A stretch of 56,983 nt of DNA from assembly GCA_964534315.1 (NCBI GenBank), contig CAZHOV010000013.1, forward strand, positions 1-56,983, given 5' to 3'. The notes below the pieces were generated by a model. It did not search any database and was not told the origin of the DNA. It saw only the letters and a program-made list of their open reading frames with translations. The position numbers and the translations under genes were made by a program. How positions within the stretch are numbered: position 1 is the stretch's first letter; each line of letters starts with the position of its first letter. Below, piece by piece: positions 8,201 to 16,020 of this stretch. The DNA comes from CAZHOV01 sp964534315 (GTDB taxonomy: Bacteria; Bacteroidota; Bacteroidia; Chitinophagales; Saprospiraceae).

Positions 8201-8737
8201 TTATTGAACCACAAGTTTACGGATTCCTCTCAATTGCTGATCGCCAAACAACTGGTACAAGTAGATGCCTGGAGGTAAATCGCTAACATTTAAGCTTACC
8301 TGATAGGTGCCTTTCAGCATAGATTCATCCACTAAATTGGTGATAATCTGTCCCTTACTATTCATCAAAATCAGTTGGACGTCTGTATTGGCCGGAACAG
8401 CAAACGTAATGGTTGTAGAGTGATGAGCAGGGTTTGGAAAGTTTTGATTCAAGATAAAACCTTCTCCTATGGGAACCTCATCTATTTGCTCGACACTGCT
8501 GACAAGGTATTGCACATCGTACCAGAATCCCACTTTTTTCATCTGATCATTTTCTGACGTCTGACCAATAAGCGTCTGGCCGACCGTACCGTGTATATGG
8601 TTATTGCCACTGGAAATCAGATCACCTCCATTTCCGAACACACTGGAGTTCAGCTCCGTTTGCGCCCTCATAAGTGTAGTGGTACACCCAATGAGCAATA
8701 AGAGTAGTATGTAAATTTTATAATGGTTTGAATTCAT
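8201..8737 (-). CDS. Small secreted protein with T9SS type A sorting domain
   Basis: A 178-residue exported protein. After a signal peptide (ending near MRAQ) comes a short region of the kind GNGGDLISSGNNHIHGTVGQTLIGQ, seen in many Bacteroidota surface proteins, and then a T9SS type A C-terminal domain (QNFPNPAHHSTTITF ... GTYQVSLNVSDLPPGIYLYQL ... KLVVQ) that directs the protein through the type IX system to the cell surface or medium. There is almost no room for another domain, so the mature protein is little more than the sorting domain plus the short repeat-like head. An LLIGC motif in the signal peptide is lipobox-like, but the A-Q cleavage site is more usual for T9SS cargo. Confidence 0.85.
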   Translation of the reverse strand: MNSNHYKIYILLLLLIGCTTTLMRAQTELNSSVFGNGGDLISSGNNHIHGTVGQTLIGQTSENDQMKKVGFWYDVQYLVSSVEQIDEVPIGEGFILNQNFPNPAHHSTTITFAVPANTDVQLILMNSKGQIITNLVDESMLKGTYQVSLNVSDLPPGIYLYQLFGDQQLRGIRKLVVQ

Positions 8738-8836
8738 TTTAAATTTCTTTTTGGTGAGTTAATGGGATGGCTATCGTTTTCAGATCATATAATTCAACCC
8801 GATCAACTCTATTAATAAATCAACTGATCAATCTTA

Positions 8837-8878
8837 ACGGTTATACCGTTGTACCATTGCACCGTTTAACCGTCATCT
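8837..8878 (-). repeat. Short ACCGTTGT-type repeat at a gene 3' end
   Basis: The words TACCGTTGTACC, ATTGCACCGT and TTAACCGT follow one another directly after the stop (8881) of the minus-strand gene. This is a short copy of the 8-bp word family that forms long tracts at 21.7-22.1, 27.3-27.6 and 47.0-47.4 kb. Read on the sense strand of the adjacent gene it has the same orientation as those tracts. Confidence 0.55.
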
Positions 8879-8880
8879 CG

Positions 8881-9726
8881 TTATTTCTCCACCCACATAG
8901 CATGAAAATTATGGATAAAAACGAGCGCATCTTTGGCTCCACTATCAAATTTTCTTCCCACTAAATAGTAAGTTGTTGGGCCTGTGACATCATTATCCAC
9001 TCCAGACAAAGAAAAGGTAAGCGCTTGGAAAGAGTCTGACGAACCGGGTCTCCACCATGCACGGCCAATTTGTGTTCCATCTACCGATCCTTTATTAATT
9101 TTAAACTCATAACGTCCTGAACCATCACCATTGATTTCAGCAACCAGATTTCCCGAAAGGGTGACATCATAGGTACCGCTTTCATTAATCGTAAAACTGG
9201 AAATCTCTACGAAACTGGTTGAAGTGATAGTAACACTTGTTGTAACAGAGGATTGGCCCATATTTATAGAAGGTAAAGCTGAAGCAGGAAATTTACCATC
9301 GCCATCCAGCGGAAGCAACGTATTCGGAGTTGGCGTCAAGCTAACCCCATAGCCTTGTACAGCTGCTGAATTCAAGCTGTAGGCTGAAGCGGTCAATTTT
9401 ACTCTTGGGGTCATTTCCGGGTCAGCACCAACCGTAACGCCCAACCAGTATTCGTCATTAAAATCATTAGATAAGGATACCACATCACCCAGAATTACAT
9501 CAAAAACGCCCCCTTCAACCGAAACCGTCTTGGCTTCCTGCCAAATCTCGGTGCCTCCGGTAGCTACATCATACAAGGAAAAAGTCATGCTGTAGTTCCC
9601 GTCCGGTACCGGCGCACCGTTGGATTCTGTTAAAACGCCCTGGTAGCTGATCTCTTGAGGAATTTGGGCAATAGCAAGTTGTAACATTAAAAAGGAAAGT
9701 AGAAAAAGGAAAGTTAACTTTTTCAT
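8881..9726 (-). CDS. Secreted protein with Bacteroidota surface N-terminal domain
   Basis: A 281-residue exported protein (signal peptide to about residue 20, LQLAIAQ). Residues 24-115 (ISYQGVLTESNGAPVPDGNYSMTFSLYD ... YWLGVTVGADPEMTPRVKLTASAYS) are the conserved N-terminal module found on many large extracellular proteins of this phylum. A short linker follows, and the C-terminal 130 residues form a beta-rich domain (TSFVEISSFTINESGTYDVTLSGNL ...) similar in style to C1q/TNF-like or tail-fibre-like domains; the assignment is tentative. There is no T9SS C-terminal domain, so the export route beyond the periplasm is unclear. The function is unknown. Confidence 0.75.
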   Translation of the reverse strand: MKKLTFLFLLSFLMLQLAIAQIPQEISYQGVLTESNGAPVPDGNYSMTFSLYDVATGGTEIWQEAKTVSVEGGVFDVILGDVVSLSNDFNDEYWLGVTVGADPEMTPRVKLTASAYSLNSAAVQGYGVSLTPTPNTLLPLDGDGKFPASALPSINMGQSSVTTSVTITSTSFVEISSFTINESGTYDVTLSGNLVAEINGDGSGRYEFKINKGSVDGTQIGRAWWRPGSSDSFQALTFSLSGVDNDVTGPTTYYLVGRKFDSGAKDALVFIHNFHAMWVEK

Positions 9727-10004
9727 AAAAAAGGTTTTAGGTTATAAGATATAGGTATATACAAAGGATGCCTAAATTGTGACACGCCTTTAGAATTTTT
9801 TTTCAGGAGAAGTAGAATTTCTTCTAAGAAGCAGTGAGTAGAGGGATAATAGAGTGAGAGGATAATCCTATCAAAACTATAATTTTCAATAAGTTGATAA
9901 TTTTAACGAAAATCGCAAGATTTGGGAATAGATTTTTTCTGCGATCCACCTAATGGAGGAAATAAAATACAGTATTAGTTTTGGACCTCTTCTTCCAACC
10001 CAAA

Positions 10005-10128
10005 CTGTTTGTCATGAGGATTCCACATTTACTCCAGAGGAGCAATATATTTGTGGTAATAGAGCTAACCAACCGTTTTGGAATGCTCCAGCGGAGCTTG
10101 ATCTTTTATCAAGAGCAGAACCCCTAAC
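10005..10128. repeat. 124-bp REP-like repeat, copy 1
   Basis: First of two copies of a 124-bp sequence; the second is 10304-10427. The two differ by a few substitutions and two compensating 1-base indels. Each contains two short palindromes, CTCCAGAGGAG-like and GCTCCAGCGGAGC (10085-10097). An apparent 62-codon frame over this copy is not conserved in the second copy because of the indels, so I do not call a gene here. Confidence 0.8.
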
Positions 10129-10147
10129 CAAAACATTTTAATATCCA

Positions 10148-10264
10148 GGTGCGCTGCACCAGCAATAAATCATTGGCATATTTGGACTCCAAAGATGAAG
10201 GTGCGCTGCACCAGCAATAAATCATTAGCATATTTGGACTCCAAAGATGAAGGTGCGCTGCACC
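10148..10264. repeat. 52-bp direct repeat with GGTGCGCTGCACC palindromes
   Basis: The palindrome GGTGCGCTGCACC occurs three times at an exact 52-base period (10148, 10200, 10252). The 39 bases between palindromes differ at one position between the two complete units, and the third copy is cut after the palindrome. It lies between the two copies of the 124-bp repeat. This has the look of a REP/BIME array of the type moved by RAYT transposases, but no transposase gene is in the window. Confidence 0.8.
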
Positions 10265-10303
10265 TCATATAGAAAATAAATCAATTATTGGAGTGGACCC
10301 CTT

Positions 10304-10427
10304 CTGCTTGTCAAGAGAACTTCCAAATTTGCTCCAGAGGAGCAATATATTTGTGGTAATAGAGCTAACCAACCGTTTTGGATGCTCCAGCGGAGTTTGA
10401 TCTTTTCCCGGGAGCAGAACCCCTAAC
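10304..10427. repeat. 124-bp REP-like repeat, copy 2
   Basis: Second copy of the repeat at 10005-10128, ending 20 bases before the stop of the ABC ATPase gene. Palindromes GCTCCAGAGGAGC (10331-10343) and GCTCCAGCGGAG (10384-10395) are present; the first is perfect here and slightly imperfect in copy 1, while for the second the reverse is true. Confidence 0.8.
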
Positions 10428-10446
10428 GTCACCCAATCAATAGGTT

Positions 10447-11139
10447 CTAGGCAGGTGTAAAAAAAGCGTACAACTCATCAATAGTGGTCTCGCTGCGGTT
10501 AACATCTTTGACGACCAACCCCTTTTCTAAAATGATGATCCGGGAGCATACATCAGTGATATAATTGAGGTTATGGCTACTGATCAGAAAGGTCTTATCT
10601 TTGCTCTGCTCCTGAACCAGGTTTTTAACCCGTAACTGAGTAGAAGGATCAAGATTGGAGAAGGGTTCATCCCATACCACCAGTTCGGGATTACCAATTA
10701 GAGCACCTACCAAACCTACCTTTTTCTGGTTTCCTTTAGAAAGGTCCCTTATGTATTTTTTCTTTCCCAGTATTTCATCGTTGAAGATGGCTTCAAACTG
10801 CCCGACAAACTGTTGCACATCAACGGGAGAAAGGCCATAAATTTTCCCTACGAATTCGAAATATTCATCGGAAGTTAAAAAGCCGATGAGGAAGCCTTCA
10901 TCCAAAAAAGCGGTGGTGTACAACTTCCATTCCTCCGTCTGGCTGACATCCTGTTCTTTAGATAATACCTTTCCCTTAGTTGCTTTGATTAGGTCCAGCA
11001 CCAGGCTGAATAAGGTCGTTTTACCGGCACCATTATTACCTACTACTCCAACTACTTCTCCTTTTTGAATTTCCAACTCCGGCACATCAAGTACCTTGGT
11101 TTGATCGTACACTTTAACCAGTTCTTTTATTTGAAGCAT
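10447..11139 (-). CDS. ABC transporter ATP-binding protein
   Basis: A 230-residue ABC ATPase that would power the membrane protein encoded by the preceding gene (4-base gap). Motifs are Walker A GNNGAGKTT, signature LSKGNQKK, Walker B LVVWDEP and switch His in SSHN. The signature departs from LSGGQ, as is usual for ABC-2-type exporters. At the Q-loop position the sequence reads FLDEG rather than the usual LPQ, so the conserved Gln seems to be replaced by Glu. Substrate unknown. Together with the DUF5687 protein this is a Bacteroidota-type exporter pair, and the two are probably co-transcribed from upstream of 12619. Confidence 0.9.
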   Translation of the reverse strand: MLQIKELVKVYDQTKVLDVPELEIQKGEVVGVVGNNGAGKTTLFSLVLDLIKATKGKVLSKEQDVSQTEEWKLYTTAFLDEGFLIGFLTSDEYFEFVGKIYGLSPVDVQQFVGQFEAIFNDEILGKKKYIRDLSKGNQKKVGLVGALIGNPELVVWDEPFSNLDPSTQLRVKNLVQEQSKDKTFLISSHNLNYITDVCSRIIILEKGLVVKDVNRSETTIDELYAFFTPA

Positions 11140-11143
11140 AGCA

Positions 11144-12619
11144 TTATTTTATTTTTCTAAAAGCCGAAGAAATACGGTAACGGTTGTTCATAAAAATATT
11201 GGTACACCACCTTATAATAGCCCGGTGGAAAATCACTCCTAACAAGCTGGGAACCACCAGAAAGAGAATTCCCCCCCACATTCCGGCAATCGTTTCCCCT
11301 ACAAGAAAGATACCGCAAGGAACAATCAACAGCGGAAAAGCAATGAGGTAATGGCCCGCACCGAAGCCATCAAAATTGAACGCGCCACCTTCATTGGGGT
11401 CGATACCTTTGGAGTTGGAACTTGCCAGGAGCATATACCCCAATATCGAACCGCTAATATTAAACAGCAGCATGACGGTATTAAACAGCAGAATATTCGG
11501 ATCGATTAAAGCGTAAGGAATACAAAGGGCGTAAGTGATGAGGCACCCGATCACCAGAATGTAATATTTACCTCGAAATATATCGTAGATTTTATTTCCT
11601 CTGGTCATCAGCAGATCAAAATGCAGGCTATTCCAGGATAGCATCAGCTGTCCGTGATTGAGGGCGATCAGCCCGGTCATGATCAGGCCCCAGATGATCA
11701 GCACATATGGACTCTCCAGGGTTTCCTGATCAAAAAAGAAAGCAGGAAACAACAGAAACAGAAAACTCATAATCAAATAAGCTCTTGCCCGCTTGGAGCG
11801 GAGCATGAGTTTAACTTCCAGCTCCATGATACGCCCAGCCGCTCCAAAGCGGTCAAAAATGCTGAGGTTAAAGTTGCTTCCGTAAAACTGGCGTTTTTCC
11901 TGTTGCTGCTCCAGGGAAAAGTGTTGAACAAAGAACTGATGCAATAGCACGTAAATAAGCCCTGCCCCCAGGAAAGGTACTACGCTAAAGCCCAGGTTGG
12001 AGGTGACCAGAGCAATAGTAGCTTTGAGACCAGGCAACAACCCAATAATGCCTTGCATTTCGAGAAAAAACAATACTAACAGTCCAACCAATAAGCTGGC
12101 TGGCCATACTTTTTTGAAGGCCAGCGCTTTGGTGATCCCAAAAGAGGCATAGTTATTAAAAATGACTATACCAAGGGCGAAAACAGCAAATCCTGTAGCC
12201 TGAAAACCGGTATAAAACGGTAGGATCTCTAAGAAAAAGAAGGGCACCAAAAAGAACAGTGGCAGGATATTAAAAAAGCTGCCAATTGACCGGGAAAGCA
12301 GGTAATGCGCCATCGTTCTTTTTTTAATGGGCAGGACCATATAGGGTTTGATCTCCAGCGATGGATACTTTTGCATGAAATAACGCACCAGAATATCGGC
12401 CAGACAATAATAGAGGAAAAAAGCCCCGCCTAAAATCATAATATCCTGCCCCGGAAACAGTTCATCCAGCACTTTTCCCGCTACAAACCCCAATCCTAGC
12501 ATAGTTAAGCCTATATAAAGGCCAAAAAAGCCAAGAAAGACAGATTGGACAACAGATTGCGTCCAGACGGGAGAGCGCCTAAGGCGTAGCCAGGACTGTT
12601 TGAGTAGTCGGTAAAGCAT
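11144..12619 (-). CDS. DUF5687-type ABC-2-like permease
   Basis: A 491-residue integral membrane protein with about ten or more hydrophobic segments, typical of the DUF5687 family. The N-terminus (MLYRLLKQSWLRLRRSPVW) is basic and cytosolic, followed by paired transmembrane segments, a central charged region (ELEVKLMLRSKRAR) and more membrane segments. These proteins are regularly encoded next to an ABC ATPase, as here, and are taken to be the membrane half of an exporter of unknown substrate. The start codon is followed by the ATPase gene after only 4 bases. Upstream (12620-12721) I see only AT-rich sequence. Confidence 0.85.
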   Translation of the reverse strand: MLYRLLKQSWLRLRRSPVWTQSVVQSVFLGFFGLYIGLTMLGLGFVAGKVLDELFPGQDIMILGGAFFLYYCLADILVRYFMQKYPSLEIKPYMVLPIKKRTMAHYLLSRSIGSFFNILPLFFLVPFFFLEILPFYTGFQATGFAVFALGIVIFNNYASFGITKALAFKKVWPASLLVGLLVLFFLEMQGIIGLLPGLKATIALVTSNLGFSVVPFLGAGLIYVLLHQFFVQHFSLEQQQEKRQFYGSNFNLSIFDRFGAAGRIMELEVKLMLRSKRARAYLIMSFLFLLFPAFFFDQETLESPYVLIIWGLIMTGLIALNHGQLMLSWNSLHFDLLMTRGNKIYDIFRGKYYILVIGCLITYALCIPYALIDPNILLFNTVMLLFNISGSILGYMLLASSNSKGIDPNEGGAFNFDGFGAGHYLIAFPLLIVPCGIFLVGETIAGMWGGILFLVVPSLLGVIFHRAIIRWCTNIFMNNRYRISSAFRKIK

Positions 12620-12721
12620 ATAATAAATATATTGATACTTTAGATTTTGTTCAAAAAATAGTTCAAGATAAAACTTTTTAATAAAGTTTGTAACTATTCA
12701 GTATAACCTGGAAATTACCTT

Positions 12722-12901
12722 TTCATTCCCTTTTCATTGCTCATTCTTAATTGCCTCTGCTAGTTCCGACGTCTTCGTCGGAACCTGATTTCAGGGTGCC
12801 TCCAGGCACCCGAAAAGTATGCCTATACACAAAACTACCATCCGTATTTCACTTATCGAAACAGATTCACCAATCGTTGAGACGTCTCAACTAGCCACTG
12901 C
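12722..12901. repeat. 180-bp palindrome-bearing element, copy A
   Basis: First of three copies of a 180-bp element, each directly upstream of one of the three paralogous genes. It carries three palindromes: a 9-bp-stem hairpin at 12763-12784 (arms GTTCCGACG / CGTCGGAAC), a 7-bp-stem hairpin at 12794-12811 (arms GGGTGCC / GGCACCC), and the perfect 16-bp dyad GTTGAGACGTCTCAAC at 12876-12891. Copy A is identical to copy B along the whole 180 bp. Confidence 0.9.
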
Positions 12902-12954
12902 AATACAGATTTCATGACCTTTAGTATGTAATTAAATCACTTAAACGAATCATC

Positions 12955-13728
12955 ATGAGATCATATAAGCTTTCCCAACTAATTATCCTTACCCTTTGCT
13001 GTTTAGGCATGCTTCCATTGAATGGGCAGGATACTATTTTGTTGACTCTGGATACTACCATCATTGTAAAAATTAAAGGGGTCGACCAGGATTTTGTAGA
13101 GTATTCCCCACTCCATTCCGTTAATCAAGGACGCACCTTCTTTATTGAATGGAACGTCATTGAAGAAATCAGGCGTTATGATAACAAGAAAACGTTTTCA
13201 AATACTAATAAAGCGCAAGGTAAGCCACACGGTCCAGTATGGGCATTACTTGGTATTTCAATAGGCTATCCCGGAGGAATTGGCCCCGGGTTTGGGTTGA
13301 CCTATTCCAGAAAAGAACATATGGTCAAGTTGCAGGCAGATCTCATCTTTGAAGTTGATCTCGGAACTGCTGTAAAAGAATTGCCAAAAGAAAATATATT
13401 GATGACCGGGATAACCTACGGTTACCACATCGTTAATAAACCAAGTTTTAAGGTTACGCCTTCTATTGGTCTGGGTTACTATATATATAACCGAAGGGGA
13501 GCATTAATACGGGATAATCGAAGCTGCACCAATTACCTCTTATTTAACGCTTGTACAGGAACGATGAAATTTAAAAAAGTAAAGGAGTCATCTATCGGAG
13601 TCCCTATTGAGTTATTGTTTGGCTTTTACACCTCCGAGCGAGAAAGAACCCGGCTAGAGTTTCAATTCAAAGGGATGCTGGCTACCTCGGAGAGTGTTTT
13701 TAATACCGGTGTATTTTTGCATTTTTAG
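12955..13728 (+). CDS. Secreted/outer-membrane paralog 1 of 3
   Basis: A 257-residue protein with a signal peptide (cleavage near LNGQ/D, residue 25), a short N-terminal beta region (DTILLTLDTTIIVKIKGVDQDFVEYSP...), then a region ending in alternating hydrophobic strands and a C-terminal aromatic residue (GVFLHF), as in small outer-membrane beta-barrels. Conserved segments are the GPGFGLTYSRKEHMVKLQAD strand pair, TGITYGY and PIELLFGFYTSERERTRLEFQ. Two cysteines nine residues apart (CTNYLLFNAC) sit in a variable loop and occur in all three paralogs. The first 58 codons are identical at DNA level to paralog 3. Function unknown. The copies lie 0.3 kb apart in the same orientation. Confidence 0.8.
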   Translation: MRSYKLSQLIILTLCCLGMLPLNGQDTILLTLDTTIIVKIKGVDQDFVEYSPLHSVNQGRTFFIEWNVIEEIRRYDNKKTFSNTNKAQGKPHGPVWALLGISIGYPGGIGPGFGLTYSRKEHMVKLQADLIFEVDLGTAVKELPKENILMTGITYGYHIVNKPSFKVTPSIGLGYYIYNRRGALIRDNRSCTNYLLFNACTGTMKFKKVKESSIGVPIELLFGFYTSERERTRLEFQFKGMLATSESVFNTGVFLHF

Positions 13729-13776
13729 GGGTAACAAGGCTGGTTTTGAAGGACTCATAAAGTTAAGTTTGGTTTA

Positions 13777-13811
13777 ACGTAGTGACGTAGTGACGTAGTG
13801 ACGTAGTGACG
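13777..13811. repeat. ACGTAGTG 8-bp tandem repeat
   Basis: Four complete copies and one partial copy of ACGTAGTG lie downstream of paralog 1. Shorter or degenerate versions lie downstream of paralogs 2 (14866) and 3 (15928) and across the stop codon of the AstE-like gene (7647-7662), always in the same orientation relative to the gene in front. Confidence 0.8.
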
Positions 13812-13817
13812 AAAAAA

Positions 13818-13997
13818 TTCATTCCCTTTTCATTGCTCATTCTTAATTGCCTCTGCTAGTTCCGACGTCTTCGTCGGAACCTGATTTCAGGGTGCCTCCA
13901 GGCACCCGAAAAGTATGCCTATACACAAAACTACCATCCGTATTTCACTTATCGAAACAGATTCACCAATCGTTGAGACGTCTCAACTAGCCACTGC
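13818..13997. repeat. 180-bp palindrome-bearing element, copy B
   Basis: Identical to copy A (12722-12901). The 16-bp dyad GTTGAGACGTCTCAAC is at 13972-13987. The sequence diverges from copies A and C right after this element, in the last 54 bases before the paralog 2 start codon. Confidence 0.9.
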
Positions 13998-14051
13998 CAG
14001 CTCATTTCCATGATATTTGGCAATATAATTAAACCACTTAAATATATTGTC

Positions 14052-14834
14052 ATGAAATTATTTTCGCTGCCTCAACTGCTTATTGTTTTTCTTTGCTTTT
14101 CAAGCATTCTTCCATTAAACGGTCAGGATACCATTCTACTAACCTCAGATACGAACATTATTGTAACTATTGAAGAGGTGAACTACGATTATGTGAAATA
14201 TTCACTCTTTAATGCAGAAAATGAAAAGACCTACCTGCTACCCTTGGAAAAGATTAAAGAAATCAAGAGTTATAACAAGAAAAATAAATTTTCTGTACCA
14301 AACAAAGAAAAAAGTGCTCCTCACAGTCCCATTGGATCCCTTTTTGGTATAGCATTAGGCTCCCCCGGAGGAATTGGCCCTGGATTTGGGTTGACTTATG
14401 CTGCTAGAAAGCACATGGTTAAATTACAGGCAGATTTCATCCTTGAAATTGATCTTGGTATTCAGATTGGTGAAGGAATACGAGAACTGCCCAGAGAAAA
14501 TATGTTGATGACAGGATTAACTTATGGCTATAAAATAGTTGATAAACCCAGCTTTAAAGTCATTCCTTCCATTGGAATCGGGCACTATCTATACAACCGC
14601 AGAGGAGATCTAAAAAGGAATGATGTAACCTGCACCAGTTATATCTTTTTTGGTGTCTGTGAAGGTGATCGTCAATACGAGCGGATCACGGAATCGTCTA
14701 TTGCTATTCCTGTTGAATTGATGTTTGGCTTTTATACGTCCAGGAATGAACGAACCCGACTTGAATTTCAAATCAAAGGGATGCTGGCAAAAACGGAGAA
14801 GTTTTACAGTACAGGCGTGTATTTACATTTTTAA
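14052..14834 (+). CDS. Secreted/outer-membrane paralog 2 of 3
   Basis: A 260-residue homologue of the genes on either side, with signal peptide (cleavage near LNGQ/D) and the same order of segments: DTILLTSDTNIIVTIEEVNYDYVKYS, PGGIGPGFGLTYAARKHMVKLQAD, MTGLTYGY, IPSIGIGHYLYNRRGDL, the Cys pair CTSYIFFGVC, and PVELMFGFYTSRNERTRLEFQ, ending in YLHF. It is the most divergent of the three in its coding sequence although its upstream 180-bp element is identical to that of paralog 1. I start it at the ATG at 14052 (MKLFSLPQ), which aligns with the other two; an earlier ATG at 14010 would add 14 residues before the signal peptide. Function unknown. Confidence 0.8.
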   Translation: MKLFSLPQLLIVFLCFSSILPLNGQDTILLTSDTNIIVTIEEVNYDYVKYSLFNAENEKTYLLPLEKIKEIKSYNKKNKFSVPNKEKSAPHSPIGSLFGIALGSPGGIGPGFGLTYAARKHMVKLQADFILEIDLGIQIGEGIRELPRENMLMTGLTYGYKIVDKPSFKVIPSIGIGHYLYNRRGDLKRNDVTCTSYIFFGVCEGDRQYERITESSIAIPVELMFGFYTSRNERTRLEFQIKGMLAKTEKFYSTGVYLHF

Positions 14835-14890
14835 GGGTAACAAGGCTGGTTTCGAAGGACTGGCGTAGTCACGTAAAATTTCATTCCAAT

Positions 14891-15070
14891 TTCATTCCCT
14901 TTTCATTCCTCATTCTTAATTGCCTTTGCTGGTTCCGGCGTCCTCGTCGGAACCTGATTTCAGGGTGCCTCCTGGCACCAGGAAAGCATGCCTATACACA
15001 AAACTACCATCCGTATTTCACTTATCGAAACAGATTCACCAATCGTTGAGACGTCTCAACTAGCCACTGC
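14891..15070. repeat. 180-bp palindrome-bearing element, copy C
   Basis: Same length as copies A and B, with a handful of substitutions concentrated in the hairpins. In the first hairpin A>G gives GTTCCGGCG against CGTCGGAAC, which still pairs as G-U; the loop changes from TCTT to TCCT. The second hairpin keeps six of seven pairs. The 16-bp dyad (15045-15060) is unchanged. From 14988 on it is identical to copy A and on into the gene. A fragment of a fourth copy's start lies at 15960-16000. Confidence 0.9.
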
Positions 15071-15123
15071 AATACAGATTTCATGACCTTTAGTATGTAA
15101 TTAAATCACTTAAACGAATCATC

Positions 15124-15897
15124 ATGAGATCATATAAGCTTTCCCAACTAATTATCCTTACCCTTTGCTGTTTAGGCATGCTTCCATTGAATGGGCAGGA
15201 TACTATTTTGTTGACTCTGGATACTACCATCATTGTAAAAATTAAAGGGGTCGACCAGGATTTTGTAGAGTATTCCCCACTCCATTCCGTTAATCAGGGC
15301 CGAACCTACTTCATCCAACGAGAGATCATCGAAGAGATCAGGAGTCCTGATAAAAAGCATACGTTTTCAACGCTTGATAATGCGCAAGGAAACCCTCGCG
15401 GTCCATTGCATTCATTACTGGGCATAACAGCGGGATCTCAACAAAGACTTGGTCCTTCTATTGGATTGACCTATTCTTCAAGAAGACATCTGATCAAGTT
15501 GCAGGCGGATTACCTGTTTGAAATTGACATTGAGGCTCCGGTAAAAGAATTACCGAGAGAAAATATATTGATGACTGGTATAACGTATGGTTACAATATA
15601 GTTGATAAACCAAGTTTTAAAGTAGCGCCTTCCGTTGGTGTGGGTTACTATGTGTATAACCGAAGAGAAGCTCTAATAATAGATAACCGCAACTGCACCA
15701 GCTATATTTTATTTGGGGCTTGTGACGGAACGAGGCATTTTACAAAGTCAAGGGTATCATCTATCGGAGTCCCTATTGAGTTGATGTTCGGCTTTTACAC
15801 CTCCGAGCGAGAAAGAACCCGGCTGGAGTTTCAATTTAGAGGCATCATTTCACATCCTGAGCCGTTTTTTACTTCAGGTGTGTTTTTGCATTTTTAA
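15124..15897 (+). CDS. Secreted/outer-membrane paralog 3 of 3
   Basis: A 257-residue protein of the same family as the two preceding genes, with the same signal peptide as paralog 1, the Cys pair CTSYILFGAC, and the C-terminal strand region PIELMFGFYTSERERTRLEFQ...GVFLHF. A 309-bp block (14988-15296, matching 12819-13127) is identical to paralog 1, covering the promoter-proximal region and the first 57-58 codons; after it the two genes diverge strongly until the C-terminal part becomes alike again. This mosaic pattern suggests gene conversion or a recent unequal crossover. All three genes are followed by the same GGGTAACAAGGCTGG tail. Function unknown. Confidence 0.8.
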   Translation: MRSYKLSQLIILTLCCLGMLPLNGQDTILLTLDTTIIVKIKGVDQDFVEYSPLHSVNQGRTYFIQREIIEEIRSPDKKHTFSTLDNAQGNPRGPLHSLLGITAGSQQRLGPSIGLTYSSRRHLIKLQADYLFEIDIEAPVKELPRENILMTGITYGYNIVDKPSFKVAPSVGVGYYVYNRREALIIDNRNCTSYILFGACDGTRHFTKSRVSSIGVPIELMFGFYTSERERTRLEFQFRGIISHPEPFFTSGVFLHF

Positions 15898-15949
15898 GGG
15901 TAACAAGGCTGGTTTTGAAGGACTGATGTCGTGACGTAGTGATGTAAAT

Positions 15950-16020
15950 TTTCATTTCTTTTCATTCCCTTTTCCTTTCTTTTTCATTGCTCATTTTTCA
16001 TTCCTCATTCCTCATTCCTC
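15950..16020. repeat. ATTGCTC/ATTCCTC short-word tract
   Basis: A run of CATTCCTCATTCCTC and CATTGCTCAT words between paralog 3 and the exosortase partner gene. The tract continues into the coding end of the latter, where it supplies the last residues (MRNEE) and the stop codon. Confidence 0.75.

Noticed and set aside
9953..10141. 62-codon frame over the first 124-bp repeat
   Set aside because: The second copy of the same repeat has frame-breaking indels, so coding is not conserved.
10148..10264. CRISPR-like regular repeat
   Set aside because: Only three short palindromes, the intervening sequences are nearly identical instead of unique spacers, and no cas genes are present; it is a REP-like tandem repeat.
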